Assembly: GCA_949130495.1 (NCBI GenBank)
Contig: OX422221.1
Span: forward strand, 25,555,917-25,619,916
Source of the DNA: Sambucus nigra
Lineage: Eukaryota; Streptophyta; Magnoliopsida; Dipsacales; Adoxaceae
Direction: 5' to 3'
Length of the DNA: 64,000 bases
Shown one piece after another: positions 11,975 to 24,656 of the stretch. A program made the position numbers and the translations under genes. The notes under the pieces were generated by a model. It was not told the DNA's origin, did no database searches, and saw only the letters and a program-made list of their open reading frames with translations. Every line of letters starts with the position of its first letter. The stretch's first letter is position 1.

Positions 11975-12456
11975 ACTCTAAAATGGACCATGTTCCATTG
12001 CTCATTTGGCACATGGTCAGGCCCGACCATGCTCTATTCAATTCACCGGCTAGACTACCTTCTAAGAATGTAGTTGTAGGGATGGAATCCTTAGTTGCTC
12101 CTCCAAAAAAAACATGCCAGGGCTTCGTCCCATATGGCCAAATCAAAGACCCAATCCCTCTAACCAGAATTCTAGCCCACTGAAGTTCTTCACCCTCCAA
12201 AGTTGCATTGTCTACTTCAATGAACCCACCACATTTTTTGCCTATCGCTTTTACGATCTCACCGAAATTCCATTTTACACGTCGTACTTGCAAACCCCGC
12301 CAAAGGGTGACACTTTTGAAGCCACAAAGGCACACCGTTGAAGAGCCAATTCTTGCCCTCTAGAATTCTGTTTGCCTCACTTTCAGAAGCAAAAATAAAT
12401 AAGAAAAGTGAGGAATGAAAATTCCTTACCCCCAATTCTCCCATTGGTTTCAACAA
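11975..12456 (-). pseudogene. DUF4283/LINE-type ORF1 fragment (copy 1)
   Basis: The minus-strand translation contains ASESEANRILEGKNWLFNG and, in a shifted frame, VKWNFGEIVKAIGKKCGGF followed by EVDNATLEGEELQWARILV. These are the characteristic blocks of plant DUF4283 proteins, found at the N-terminus of non-LTR retrotransposon (LINE) ORF1. A frameshift near 12300 separates the blocks. No reverse transcriptase is recognisable nearby, so this is a fragment. The copy at 59795-60306 has the same architecture and lesion. Confidence 0.65.
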
Positions 12457-12948
12457 TTATGCAACCCATTAGATAATATTTTCTCAAAACTGCCCACAGT
12501 GTTGAGAATAGCGACTACAAAACTCAAATATTCGCAAGAAATTATTATAAGGAAGTACTCACTAAACCACTCTTTCAAAACACTTAAAGAAGGCCAACTC
12601 ATAAAATACTACCCTCAAAATAAGCTACAAATGCTAATTGCCTTATTGTTTTACTTCTTCTTGGATGATTATACAAGTATAGGACATGAGGTATTTATAG
12701 CATGATAAATACATTTTAGGCCACACATTAAACAAGTAACAAAAAATTACAACCACACCTTTCTACCTAACACGCACACACACACTAATTTATCACTAGT
12801 GAAATATAGGTAAGTAATGACATAGCACACACTAATTTACCAGTAGTCCAATGTAGGTAAGCAATGACATCATATGGGTTGTGATGTTGAAACTTAATAC
12901 ACACGTCCCATCAAGGTCCTTTGAAAGAATTTCACTCTTGTAAGACAC

Positions 12949-13120
12949 CAGTATTAGATTGTCACTGGGACAGTCTTGGGGTGGATTGAGTTTGGTCCTG
13001 AGTTCGATTCCTCACACTGTCAAATAATATTTCACCAGCAAAAGCCACGAACTGCGAATATAGATTAGTCGAGATGTCCATAAACTGACCCATACACCTC
13101 ATGGTATTACCAAAAAAAAA
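12949..13120 (+). mobile_element. tRNA-derived SINE (copy 1)
   Basis: A 172-bp unit flanked by the direct repeat GTAAGACAC (12940-12948 and 13121-13129). It contains a Pol III B box (GAGTTCGATTCCT near 13000), a weakly matching A-box region upstream and a 3' A-run after TATTACC. These are hallmarks of a SINE mobilised by LINE machinery. The second copy (60776-60914) has a 34-bp internal deletion. Confidence 0.8.
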
Positions 13121-13355
13121 GTAAGACACAAGTCATATTTCACTATTAGGTCGGAAAGTGAAGTGGAGTCTTTAATCAAATTCATAGACGAATACATTCA
13201 CGGTTCCGCTTTGGCCACTTGAAGAAATGATCGTCCTTCCAATATTTTCGTCATCTCGACAGCCTGCATTTGCAGTGGCACATACGTTTCCTCCCTCGCT
13301 ATACCCTTTAACACCACCATGAACTGCGTTTTCATGGACTATTTTAGAGTTCTTT

Positions 13356-13559
13356 TTTTCGGTACGAGGGTAATCCCGGGCCAGCTTGTGCGAACCTCGA
13401 GACTAATCTCTTCGCCCTCAACAAGGCTTTCGAAGCAGGTAGTCTGGATTCACTTCTAAACTACCTACTGTCCGTGGCCATTGCGGTGACTCGAACAGGC
13501 GACCTCAGGGAGCAAATCCAAGGCCCAACCAGCAGAGCTAACCGCTTGGATTTAACTAA
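13356..13559 (-). mobile_element. tRNA-derived SINE, minus strand (copy 1)
   Basis: The minus strand begins near an A-box-like GGTTAGCTCTGCTGGTTGG, has B box GCCTGTTCGAGTCACC, and ends CCCGGGATTACC...A-run. Flanks are AGTTCTTT (13348-13355) and AGTCCTTT (13560-13567), a one-mismatch 8-bp duplication that is exact in the other copy (61141-61148 and 61353-61360). Confidence 0.82.
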
Positions 13560-14524
13560 AGTCCTTTAATTTGAAATTTTTGTTCATAAGCCCAAATTTT
13601 ATATAAATTGTACTTTCGTATTAAAACATTATTTTTGTTATTTCAAGACATATCTTTAATTTGTTAATTTTTATTATTTTATGTATTAATCTTATTTCAT
13701 TTAAAACCAACTTTCCAAAATAAGACTCATGTTTAGAAAGTTTACTATTAAATCCATGCTTTTCAGAAAATGTGACTTTTGACCTAAAAACTGCACTTTT
13801 AACATTTCAAGACTTATTCTTAGAAATTAAGAACCTTTAATTTTAGACTTTGTATCTTTATCATTTTATGTATAAATATTACAATATTTACCATTTTAAC
13901 CTTAATATTTTGCTATTTTCACTTTTCGTCTCTTAAACTTTAAACTTCTTAAAGTTTCTTCAAAAATAAAGTAACGTTATTTTATGCGAATAATGTGCTG
14001 TTTTTTTTTTACATTATTGTTTCATATTCCAAGGCTTGTTCAAATGTATTTCAAACATATTAAACCCATTTTCTATGACTATATAATTTTGTTCATGAAT
14101 AAAAGGATTTATACCAAATAAACCCATATATGCATTTTACATTTCTTCATCAAGTCAATATTATAATTTTTCATCAAATAACTAACTAGTTCAAACATGG
14201 TTTTCATATGGAATAACTTCCTTAAACATTATGAAATTTTAACATAATTCAAACTTCCAGTTTTCACCATTTTTATCACATATTTATAAAAAAAAATTCC
14301 ATATATAGTGATAATAAGTATAAATGGTCATGTAAATCCATGTATGCATATAACTAGCATGCTTGATTTTAAACATGAAAATAGTGTAGATTCCTACGTC
14401 TTGAACATAATAACTTGGAGAATATGTTGGAAAAAAACCTAAATAAGCTCCAAACTTTCTGGGTGTAAAAGAGGATTATTAGAATAACAAAATTCTAATT
14501 GTGTAATGTAAAAACACTTGGGGT

Positions 14525-14690
14525 ATTAGAATAACACCCAAATAAGCTCCATAACAATTAGCTCCATAACACTTGGGGGTTTTCATCAAAAACACTTGGA
14601 AAAAACAATTAGCTCCTCTTTTACACAAATAACACACCCATAATCTAAATAACACCCAAATAAGCTCCATAACACTTACAAACACTTGAT
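14525..14690. repeat. Local interspersed short repeats
   Basis: The motif AACACCCAAATAAGCTCCAT occurs at about 14533 and 14651, and shorter pieces (TTAGCTCC, AACACTTGG) recur between them. The cluster is preserved in copy 2 (about 62320-62470). Origin not recognised; it may be a small decayed element. Confidence 0.5.
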
Positions 14691-15190
14691 TGTGGAATGA
14701 TAATTGTGTAGAATAGTATGAGTGAAATATAGAGAGAATAAATAACCTCTTGCTGAGTTAAAATGGAGAAGAGAATGTGTATTTCAGATTGGACTAAATG
14801 GAGATTTTTTCCTAGCAAATAAGGGAGGAATGGGAGTAGGTTGCCCCTACAAGCCACCCAACATGCCCCCTATCCATCTCCCATGAGTCATACCCATTAG
14901 GATTTACTAGCCTACAGTCTAAAGGGTCCAAAGATGGATAGAAAGTGGTGCAAATCCAATGAGAAACATCCAAAAATAACACCACAAAGTTGCTTACTTG
15001 GTATCCTAAAATATGATATTCTGCCTGAATTGAAAAGTCCTAAAAAAGGAATTATATGACTTTTTTTTTTAGAAAATTTAAAGCATAATAGTTGTCCAAA
15101 AATTTTTTTTCCACCTCTCTAGACGTTTTCATAGTTTTCAGGGCATTTTTATTTTCTTTAATGAAAAAACAAATTTTATATTTTATATTA

Positions 15191-15202
15191 ATATTATTAT
15201 TA

Positions 15203-15288
<86 letters not shown>
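15191..15288. repeat. (ATT)n microsatellite (copy 1)
   Basis: About 97 bp of ATT/TTA trinucleotide. The orthologous tract at 62987-63033 is about half this length. The apparent poly-leucine ORF here is a product of this repeat. Confidence 0.97.
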
Positions 15289-16361
15289 TTCTTTGAATTT
15301 TCATTTTTTATCCTTATGATATTATAGCCTAACTATAAGTGTGATTATATACTTCATTTCTTACAATCATTTCTTATTCAAAAAGCGTACCTCAATTTAA
15401 CACACGTAATGCGTAATGCGTCTTGCGACATTTTTGAATTTTTCTACTCAATCGTAATTTCAATTAAAAAATAACCCATTTAAATTAATTCCATTAATTT
15501 CTAATAAATTCAATACCATATAATTTGCGAATCACATGAGTCCGAAAGTATGATTTGACTTTATTAATTCAACAAAATACGAGTTTTACTATGAACATAA
15601 ATATTCACCTCCTGCGCGACTGAGCATAATCTCAAAATATTATTATAATGATTATAATTGATAATAAAATAACTAATCAAATGCGTCACCTCATACGAAA
15701 AATCATCCTTGTTGCATCAAATAAAGAAAAAAATAGTAGTCTTTCTAATTTTGTCGTTTGTCTCGACGTGAACATGGACCCAAACATGATAAAGCTCTTC
15801 TTGATGGCGAATTTCATGTTCCTCGACCTCTTTTCGTAATTCAGTTATCTTTTACTTGTAATGTTAAGATGATGACACTATGCTGGACCTTTTAAGTGTT
15901 GGTCGAATATCTACTCCCATGCACAAGACACGAGCATACCCGTCTGACCCTTCAGTTCAAAGGATATCGGATTTCTCACTTCCACATGATTTCGTTAACC
16001 CACTGTTAACTCTTTGAGCATCTCTTTATACTCATACAAATAGAGAATAAAATTCCGTTAAGGTATCAACAAAAGATGATATCAAAATAGTATTAAAAAA
16101 TTATCATCAAGAACGTGATTTATAAATAGGCTCGGATGTACATGGAATTCTTTACTTCTGTTTTATGTTAGATTATTAGAGAAAAAATAATTAAAATGTT
16201 TATACCACTTTATAGATTGATCCATGAGTACGACTACAAGATTCATTTATCTTACTGTATAGATACTTTGCAAATTCAGAGTGAAGATCCAAAGGCAATG
16301 ATTTTCAATATATTTCGGAGAAATGGGAATAAGATGTTCCTTAAGTTATGAAACATTGAGG

Positions 16362-16381
16362 GTGTGTGTGTGTGTGTGTGT
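16362..16381. repeat. (TG)n microsatellite
   Basis: Ten GT units beside otherwise unique sequence. The stretch 15840-16660 holds no recognisable gene. Confidence 0.9.
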
Positions 16382-16664
16382 TTAGAAGTGACATTGAGTG
16401 CATCACATCCTATGGTTTCTTACCACTAGGATTCGGAAGTCAGACGGATATTAGTGGATGTGTTGGTCGAAATATCCATAGTGTATATATGTAAGTACCA
16501 TGGGATAGAGGGTTATATGGTGTGAATTATAAGAGTGGAGGGTAAACTAAGAGGAAGGTTGCATTATAATAGATATTTATACATTCGAGAATTATAGGAG
16601 TAGCGCAAACATTTTTCCAAATTTGGCACCATGTCTTTTGAATACTAGGTGGTCGGTAAGTTTT

Positions 16665-16765
16665 AAAATATTTTCGACAGTGATGCTAAGAATGAACCAG
16701 ATGAGATTTCTGTTTAATTTGATATAGGACTGATCACCTAGTATTTTATTAGGCGGGGTGTCACA
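16665..16765 (+). mobile_element. Stub of an A-type LTR 3' end
   Basis: About 100 bp match the last 100 bp of the family-A LTR (CGACAGTGATGCTAAGAATG through AGGCGGGGTGTCACA) with several substitutions. It is joined directly to a truncated CACTA TNP2 exon at 16766, with no primer-binding site after it. This is probably the remains of a deletion or an unequal recombination that also set the edge of the duplicated locus. Confidence 0.8.
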
Positions 16766-16774
16766 GAAGTGTAC

Positions 16775-17720
16775 AAAATGAAGATGCTACATGTTGGAAG
16801 AAAAAGACAATATTTTTTGTATCTTAAGTATTGGAAACATCTTCCAGTAGGACATAACTAGAATGTAATGCATATTGAAAAGAATGTTTGTGAGAGTATA
16901 ATTGGGACTTTACTTAATATTTTCGGAAAAGCAAAAGATGGTGTGAAGATTCGTAATGACCTCGTCAAGATGGGCATAAGGAAGGAGTTAGCACCACAAG
17001 TTAACGAGAAAGGGATTTACCTGGCACCGGCATGTTTCACGTTATATAAAGAGGAAAAAATAATGATGTGTGAAACTTTGTGTGATCTTAAGGTCCCATA
17101 TGTATACTATTCAAATTTCAAAAGTCTTGGCTCTATGGAAGATTTAAAATGATGCGGCCTCAAATCCCATGGACATCATGTTCTAATGCAAAAATGGCTT
17201 CCTAATGCTATAAGAGGTGTATTACCAACACATGTGAGATATGTACTTATTAGAATATGCTTCTTTTTCAATTCTCTTTGTGTGAAAGTCATAGATGTGG
17301 AGAAGTTAAAGGAAATTCAAAATGATCTTCTGGTCATAGTATTCTTGTAAGAGAAATACTCTCCACCATCATTGTTTGACATCATGATAAATCTAATGAT
17401 GCATCTTGTGATAGAGATCGAAATTTGTTGTCCAGTTTTTTTTCCGATGGATGTACCCAGTTGAGAGGTGAGTATGTCAAATTTTTGTCATTATAATCAA
17501 ATACACATCACGATTGTAGTCTTATCCTTAGTGACTTTCTGTTATATGAAAGTTTTGAAAGATTACGTGAGAAACAAATGTCGTACAGAAGGGTGCATTG
17601 CTAATTTTTATATAGTCAAAGAAACAATCGTGTTTTGTGCTGAGTTCTTATCTAGATGAGATGCAATTGGAGTTCCTTCTGATGTAGAAGATGTCAGATC
17701 TTTGGGTGGGTACTGATATT
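16775..17720 (+). pseudogene. CACTA TNP2 (TNPD) transposase, degraded
   Basis: The translation shows family blocks GRKRQYFLYLKYWKHLPVGHN, then NVMHIEKNVCESIIGTLLNI, LVKMGIRKELAP, YLAPACFTLYKEEK and LKSHGHHVLMQKWLPNAIRG. After a frame change comes LKDYVRNKCRTEGCIANFYI (around 17550-17610). The longest open piece starts at ATG 16868 (94 aa). In-frame stops occur at 16859 (TAG), 17150 (TGA), about 17347 (TAA) and 17462 (TGA), so no functional product is possible. The N-terminal half and the start are missing at the LTR stub. Confidence 0.88.
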
Positions 17721-17852
17721 GTTGAAGTCAATTGTTTGTTATTTAATCAAGAACATAAACCTTATATCGGGTAATTATATTGAAATAAAACATTAAATAT
17801 ACAATTTTACTTTACCCTATATTAAGCATTACAAATTCATAACTTGATGTAG

Positions 17853-18700
17853 GGAGCATAAGCACTAGTTGATGAAAATGCACATTCGTAAAGGGAAAAA
17901 TAAAAAGTTCTTAGAAGAGGAGCATAACCGCACCTTTATTCAATGGTTTCTTGAAAGGGTATGCATCCTAAAAACGTGCATGTATCTTGTTGTCATAATT
18001 TAGTTTTACTAATATTCTTAATACTCTTCATAAAATACTAGGATGAAGTTGAGCAAAATGTCCCAAATACAAATGTCTCAGACACTTTAATTTGGTTGCC
18101 TGAAGGACCACGTCAAAATGTATTAAGATACTATGGTTATATCATTAACAAATATCGGTATCAAAGGAAGGATCGTGATGATGTTCGAGTTAACCAGAAT
18201 AGTGGAGTTAGCACAGTGGCCCAAATGACGCAGGTAGCTACCGCAAAGGATAGTAAACATGTTGTCAGAGATATGGTTTTGTATGGTGTGATTAAAGAGA
18301 TATGGATTCTAAATGATTTTGCATATAAGATTCCAATATTTAAGTATGAATGGGTTGAGAACAAAAATAGCATGAGGATAGACGAACTTGTTTCACTTTG
18401 GTTGAACTTGGTAAAGTGGGTTATAAATCCGACTCTTTTACTTGGTTTCTCACGCATCAATTGGATACTAATTGGTTAATTGCACTGTCATCTCCTCAAA
18501 GGGAATATTATTAGTTGGGCAATGGTGATGAGTTGGTTGATTGTGGTTGAAATTATATTCAAACTGGTGTATTGCCTAATGTTGAATCTTTCGTTGAAAG
18601 TTCATCAAATTATGCACGTGACGATTATGAGGGGACTTGAATTGACAATCAACTATCATCTTCTTAAGTATTTATCCTTTTATGTGAAATGGAAGTCTTC
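17853..18700 (+). pseudogene. CACTA transposase C-terminal region (DUF4216)
   Basis: Two exons are visible: about 17853-17958 (...EEHNRTFIQWFLERV, then GT) and from about 18043 (after CTAG: DEVEQNVPNTNVSDTLIWL...). The latter includes YYGYIINKYRYQRKDRDD, NSGVSTVAQ and YGVIKEIWILND, standard DUF4216 blocks that follow TNP2 in plant CACTA proteins. ATG 18096 opens 127 codons. A frameshift near 18390 moves the true continuation (FTLVELGKVGYKSDSF) to another frame, and further stops follow. Confidence 0.83.
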
Positions 18701-20325
18701 TATTTGATTGGATGTTATTAGGGAACATATTTCTTATTAGGTTTTCCGTTATTTGTGTTTTGACATTAAATTGGAAGTGAATCAATTTCCTATCATTTAT
18801 TTCAATTCACTATATTTTGTTTTCATTTCTTAGTGCTTACTATTAACTAAATTTGTCATCCATTTGTGTTTTATACGCTTGTCATTTCAATGACTTGTCT
18901 TTTAATTAAGTCGATTCATGCTATTCTCTAAACTTTGGAACTTTAGGTTCCATATACGATCTTTTAGTTACTTCTTATAACAACCACTCCTATCAGCTTC
19001 CACCACGAAGGATGGCATTATTAGAACACTGGCATACACATATTTGATTATTTATCAATACATGATATATTATTTCCACACGTCGTGGTATCAATGCAAA
19101 CAAATTGGTATAGACCAACTATATATATATAGGTATATAGTGACACTGATATATTGTTCAAGTAACTGGTTGATAATGCATTAGTATCTAATTGGACTTT
19201 GGGCTAGTAATAATTTGTGTTATCAGAGATACCAAGTTAATCTACTTTTTTATTTATTTATTATTTTTTTAGATGGTATGCCTATCAAACATTTGATGGG
19301 CATAAAATATTGGGGAGAACAAAAGTAAAATGAAGCTTATCTAAGATGTTATTTTGACTTTATTTTAAGGCAATTTCATCCAGAATTCGAAGAATACTTG
19401 AGTTCATATCTGATATTTCTGGTTAGATATTCTTTCTATCCTCTCTCCATGTTCGTATCTAAGTTTACTTTCATTCATGTTTGAAATAATTGAACCTTTT
19501 CATGGTGTTAAAGAGAAACAAATCAGGCCCAATGAAATCATAGTCCCCTCTTCTGTCCTCCAATGAAATTATGATGAGTATGAAAGAATAAATGTGAAAA
19601 GGAATTCCTAAAGAAATTAAAATGAATCAAAATATCTCATCTTTTTTTTGGTTTCTAATTCAGGATTTTGGTTCTTACATGGATCCGTAAAATGAAGAAA
19701 ATCAACATCACACGGACTCAAATAATGCTCATAACGTTATTTTTAAAATTGAAGATATTGAAGAAAATTATGACAACTTTAAGGGTAGAGGGCCAGCAAA
19801 GCTCAAACAATTGATCAAAATTCAAACTACTAAAGAACGAGTTAGGGTTTTGTTCAATGAGAAAGGCCAGGCAGTTGTCGGTTAAACAAAATTAGCAAGT
19901 TACTGCGGATTGTTAGTTAAGTCCATTATTCCAATCAATTATAGAAGATAACATAAAGTGTCAAATACATATGAAAAGAAGTTATGGAGTGCAATATAGG
20001 TAAATATAGATTAATTATTAATTGCTAATATTTAACAAACAAGTACTTTGTTCATGTTTAGTTGTATTTTAACTGTGGTTTAATTTATTTATCTTTAGGT
20101 CAAGTTTGATATTGATTCGAGGAGGAAAAGTCAAGTGTTATGGAAGATGGCTAAGAGTTGGAGGCAGTTTAAATCCCAACTTTGTACATCATGGATTCGA
20201 AGATTTGAAGATAGTCTGACGATTCTTAAATGTCCACCAAAGAAGTATGCTCCATTCATTAATCAATCAGCTTGGGATTCCTTTGTTAAAAAAAGAGTTC
20301 AGAACGTTCTAAGGTATACAAATAA

Positions 20326-20328
<3 letters not shown>

Positions 20329-20385
<57 letters not shown>
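20329..20385. repeat. (TA)n microsatellite
   Basis: AT run just after the Transposase_24 exon; short apparent ORFs over it are artefacts. Confidence 0.95.
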
Positions 20386-20389
<4 letters not shown>

Positions 20390-20392
<3 letters not shown>

Positions 20393-23215
20393 GTGCATAT
20401 CATATCATACAAAGATCTACTATGGTCATTTGGTAAAAACAACTTGTGGTGAATCATTCCACCTAGACAATTATTTAGATAATGGATGATCTGAATATTT
20501 TTGGTTGAATCATTGCCCATAGACAATTATTTACTCAATGCAAAAGAGAAAATAGAGAGGAGTGGATTGCTGATAAGCTAATTTCATTTGAGTATCAGGA
20601 CTGTTTGATCAGAGAAGAGTTACACAACCATATCTTTTGCATTGAGGCCTTTGTTTGAGAAGGCAGATGTCACGTCACTAAGATCCATGGTGAAGGATGG
20701 AATATCTCTAATTGTGTCACTTAAACTTTCTATGGTTGAATCTCTTCTGCCTAATTGAACTATCCATAACTTACTAAAAATGTAGCCTTCCTAATTATCT
20801 AAGATCGCTTAAAATAATCATATTTTACCATTCCGTTCTATCTAGATCGTATCCAGTATCCACGAGGTTCGGTCTCCACAAACCTCCAAAATGTAAGGGA
20901 TGAAACTCAGATTACTTGGTGTGTGGTGCATGCATTTGTTATACGAGAGGTCTGTGACTGCATTTGTTATACGAGAGGTCTGTGACTGCATTACTTGGTC
21001 TGTGACTGCATTTTTTGCCTTCTTAGGATCTATTTGCTCTAGTGTGTGATCGGTTCTTTCAACTAAAAAATAATGCATATATTTGAATTTTTAGTACCCA
21101 ATATTTATTGCCTGAGGCCCAACTCCAATCTTCTCATCCTTTCGAGGATGAAAGTATAACGTCGTGAGGGAAATTTTCTTTTCCTTATCACTTAACCGAG
21201 GATCGATAGTTCACTTGTGTAATATTTTCTTCAAATACTGATACGGTCTCTATATGTCCTTTGAAGACATATAACTTCCTATGGATTTTGACATTTCTGT
21301 TTGTTTACGAATTTTTCCATTCATATATCTATTTTTACAAATATGCGGTGCGAGATATTTTCTGGATATCTGCGGTATGCTCCTCAGGTTCCTTGACCTT
21401 GACATTTTGTTCTTGATAACGGATGTGGCTACCCAATAGCTTATAGATATCTTCAGGTTTTTTAAGTTCATGTTCCTTCCTAGGATACAAAAGATCAAAT
21501 CGATGTCCAGACCTTAAATAAGGAACATTTCCCCACGATAATGCACCAACAGACCCCTAAAAGACTATTAATAGTTCCCACCTTAGCGAACTTAATGAAG
21601 CAATCACCTAGAATAGAAAAGAATGCTTGAACGAAAGGTGAAGAGATAGAAGTCCTTTTTCTTTACTGGGCTAACCCTTTTAGGTTCAAACCAAAAAACT
21701 CTCCTATAGCTAACAAATAATGCATGGAAAGAACTAAATGCTCTTGAAGTATTGTCTTCCCAGTATCAGATACTGCAGGCTTCAAACTAGATAGGAAGTG
21801 ATTCCATGCGATGTCTACCATGAAGGCTAAATTTATGTCATTTATATCAATTAGATAACTGCGTTTTTAATCAATCAAATTCATTATTTTGAGTTAATCA
21901 TTCAAAATAGCACTCCAGAATTTCATTATATTGCAATTCTCAAACATAAAAACCTACAAATAAAGGTCAACGGAAGAGCCCTAACGAGCTCTAAATAAAT
22001 TTACTGCATCTTTCCATAAGATATCCAACTTTTTGACATGTGAGGAACCTTTTATGATAGTTCCAAGAAGGAATGCGACTGCGCCTTTAAGGGTATTATG
22101 TTGTTCACACGAGTTCTTGGATCTAACTATGATGAAAATTTTGTAATCATGTTTTTATCCACGTCAACAACAGAGTAATCCATGCTTGTTAGCTCCAAAT
22201 TTGTTAGAACAACTTTTAATTTTCTTGCATTCGATCAAACATCTAAGGACTTCATGGCCTCATTTCAATCTTAACAGTAGATTAAAGGGTAAAAAATTAT
22301 TAGGTTAATATGATATGTTTGTTTGATTCATGGGTCAAGGGCATTATTATTGCGATCAAGATGAAGAAAAGTTTGGTTTCTTCATATGGTTTCATCCTCT
22401 GACTTCTGCAAAATACAAGAACACACACATAAAAGCATTATGTTTATGTTCCTTATCTGATTGACATGAACTATTCTGATTGGACCTCTATCTTTTATAA
22501 GCCTAACACTCTTAAATACTACGGTTAAAAAAATTTCAATGAGAATAGACAACAAGAAACAAAATGAGTAACTGCCACAACAAATTAAAGCTTCCATAAA
22601 AATGTTTGAATTAGTCCTATGCCTTAGTAAAAAAATCGCTAACAGTAATCATTTTATATTGGTTTACAGTGACAAATTAAAGTCGCCATAAAAATGTGTC
22701 TGATATTTGTCTTGTGAATGTGGATGAAAAGTCTGAAAATGAACAAAACAATAATTTTATATGGGTTTACATTGTTACTCCCGATGAAATTCCAGCCTAG
22801 TTGATAGTCACTGAAACTCTCTCGGATGACGCTTCATTTTATGCTCCGGGTGATATAATGTGGTCTGCTAAGCCTATTTTTTTTTAAACCAACTTGAACA
22901 CTTTTCCGTAGCTTTTAAGTGACGATCAATGTTTGGTCTGCTAGGCATATTAATTAAAATTTTAAAGTTACATTACAAATTTTGAGATTCTCTTCACTAA
23001 AATTTTATGTACATTATAATATGTGACACCTAAAAGGTATCTACGTTATAAATATATAATATTTTCTAATATGAATTGTTTAGTATATATTAAAAAAGGA
23101 GTTTGAGTGTGTATTTAATAAGTTTTTCCCATTTTATATTGGTTTACAAGTTTAATCATCGCTTAAGTTTTTTCCAATTTTCTAATCCGAATCCAGTAGT
23201 TAACCTTTTATGTTT
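20390..23215. other. CACTA intron-like or inserted DNA, no gene recognised
   Basis: About 2.8 kb between two Transposase_24 exons. It contains a 28-bp near-exact tandem duplication (20931-20986, TTGTTATACGAGAGGTCTGTG units) and dispersed pieces such as ATTTTATATTGGTTTACA (about 22650, 22755 and 23130) and AAATTAAAG..CCATAAAAATG (about 22585 and 22675). These could be subterminal repeats of another element, but no terminus was found. A minus-strand ORF at 21250-21498 is unrecognised. Confidence 0.4.
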
Positions 23216-23989
23216 GTAATTATAGAGAATAAGCAAGATTCAAAGAGAAAGGCGAGGGAGGTACAAGTTTAATCATCGCTTAAGCAAAAAAGGATATGCT
23301 GGTCTTATTTCGAAGCTAGTATGTTTAAGTAAATGAAATTAATTATTTCTTATTATGATAAGATGTAGTAAGAAATTAGAATTAACATAGTCTTTTGTTT
23401 GATTTCTATTTATAGAAAACATAAATGGGTCCTTCCTTTAAAGAAGATCGAAGTTTCTTATGGGTGAAAGATCGTGAGAAAAAGGCTGATAATTATCTAA
23501 ATGATGAGATGAAAGCAGTGGCTTCACAAATAGTGAGTTTCTATATGTAAACCCCATAAATATTTACTACGATTTTATGACTAACTAGGATTTATTGTAT
23601 GATTTTTTCATATTGCATTACAAGAGCAAGCTGAGGATGGAAGCCTATTTATTGAAGAAAGTTCTGACAACCTTACAATGGCATTGGATACTCCCGAGTA
23701 GTCTGGTCGGGCTCGAGGTGTAGGTTTTGGGGTTACCCTGACAATATATTTTAAACTCCAGAGGCGCAGATCAAAATTATATACAAATAAATTAGAGGGG
23801 AAACATAAAGAGCAGTGCAAAAGAAACAAAGAGCAGGGGAAAAGATGAAAGAGTTGGAGAAAAAAGAAATTACAACTCCATCATTAAATGAGATTACCTC
23901 AAATGAAGTTAAAAGTGCATAACTTCATTCAAAGTTAATTGAAAAAAATGGAAATTTTTAACTTGTTTATCAAACAAATTTATATTTGT

Positions 23990-24600
23990 AAATATTTTTT
24001 CTATTTTGGTGCTACTCATAGCTCCAAGTTGATGGTGATCCAAAGAAGCAGACAACAAGGATGCATCGCAAATCTAATAGTGAAAATATATCATCCATGG
24101 CTCAATCCTTTGAGCATCAATTTTTGAAAAAAATATTTCGATTATTATAAATTTTATTTTCTATCATTAATTATCATAACTCAAAGCTAATGTCAATCCA
24201 AAGATTCCAACACCAGGACCATGTCCCACATCTAATATTTCAAAGGTATTAACCACGACTCATTTTCCTGCTTCAAAAATTTATATTAGAAAACTTTCAA
24301 TTTTTAAAAAATATTTTTTCTGTCATTGATGATCATAGCTCAAAGCTCATGGAAACTAAATGATTCAATCAACAAAGACACGTCCCACATCTAATATTGA
24401 AAAGGTATTATCATTACTCAAACTTTTATGCTTCAAATATTTATTTCAGTAAAATACTCTCGTTATGATAATGTGTCCTTTTTATCATTCTATCATGGAT
24501 TATCATAGCTCAAAGCTGATGGAAACACTCAAACAACATGGCCACATTCCACATCTAATATTGTAAATGTATTGCTCGTGACTCAATAATTTTTTATGTT
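23990..24600 (+). repeat. Four tandem ~160-bp units in the CACTA TNPA-like gene
   Basis: Units start with TCATAGCTCMAAG at 24016, 24174, 24333 and 24503 (spacing 158, 159 and 170) and share CCCACATCTAATATT and a GTATT segment. Each begins with an intron-acceptor-like ATAG, and the first reads as an open exon (DGDPKKQTTRMHRKSNSEN). They look like a tandemly duplicated exon plus intron in which later copies have decayed. Confidence 0.65.
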
Positions 24601-24601
24601 C

Positions 24602-24604
<3 letters not shown>

Positions 24605-24653
<49 letters not shown>
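24605..24653. repeat. (TA)n microsatellite
   Basis: AT run after the last tandem unit. Confidence 0.95.

Positions 24654-24656
<3 letters not shown>

Larger units (their letters stand above)
5895..16255 (+). repeat. Large duplicated block, copy 1
   Basis: From inside the family-A LTR, through the CACTA 3' end and about 7 kb of flank, this block is collinear with 53785-64000 and shares the DUF4283 fragment, both SINEs and an (ATT)n tract. Divergence by eye is roughly 3-5% with small indels. The match continues to the last base of the window in copy 2, so the true end is not seen. Confidence 0.92.

Noticed and set aside
12955..13020. Functional tRNA gene
   Set aside because: B box is present but no cloverleaf can be formed; target duplication and A tail identify a SINE.
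15092..15319. Poly-leucine ORF (and similar at 62879-63064; poly-isoleucine at 52129-52311)
   Set aside because: Translation of an (ATT)n microsatellite; no independent coding signal.
21250..21498. 82-codon minus-strand ORF in the CACTA intron-like region
   Set aside because: No recognisable motif and surrounded by stops; insufficient support for a gene.
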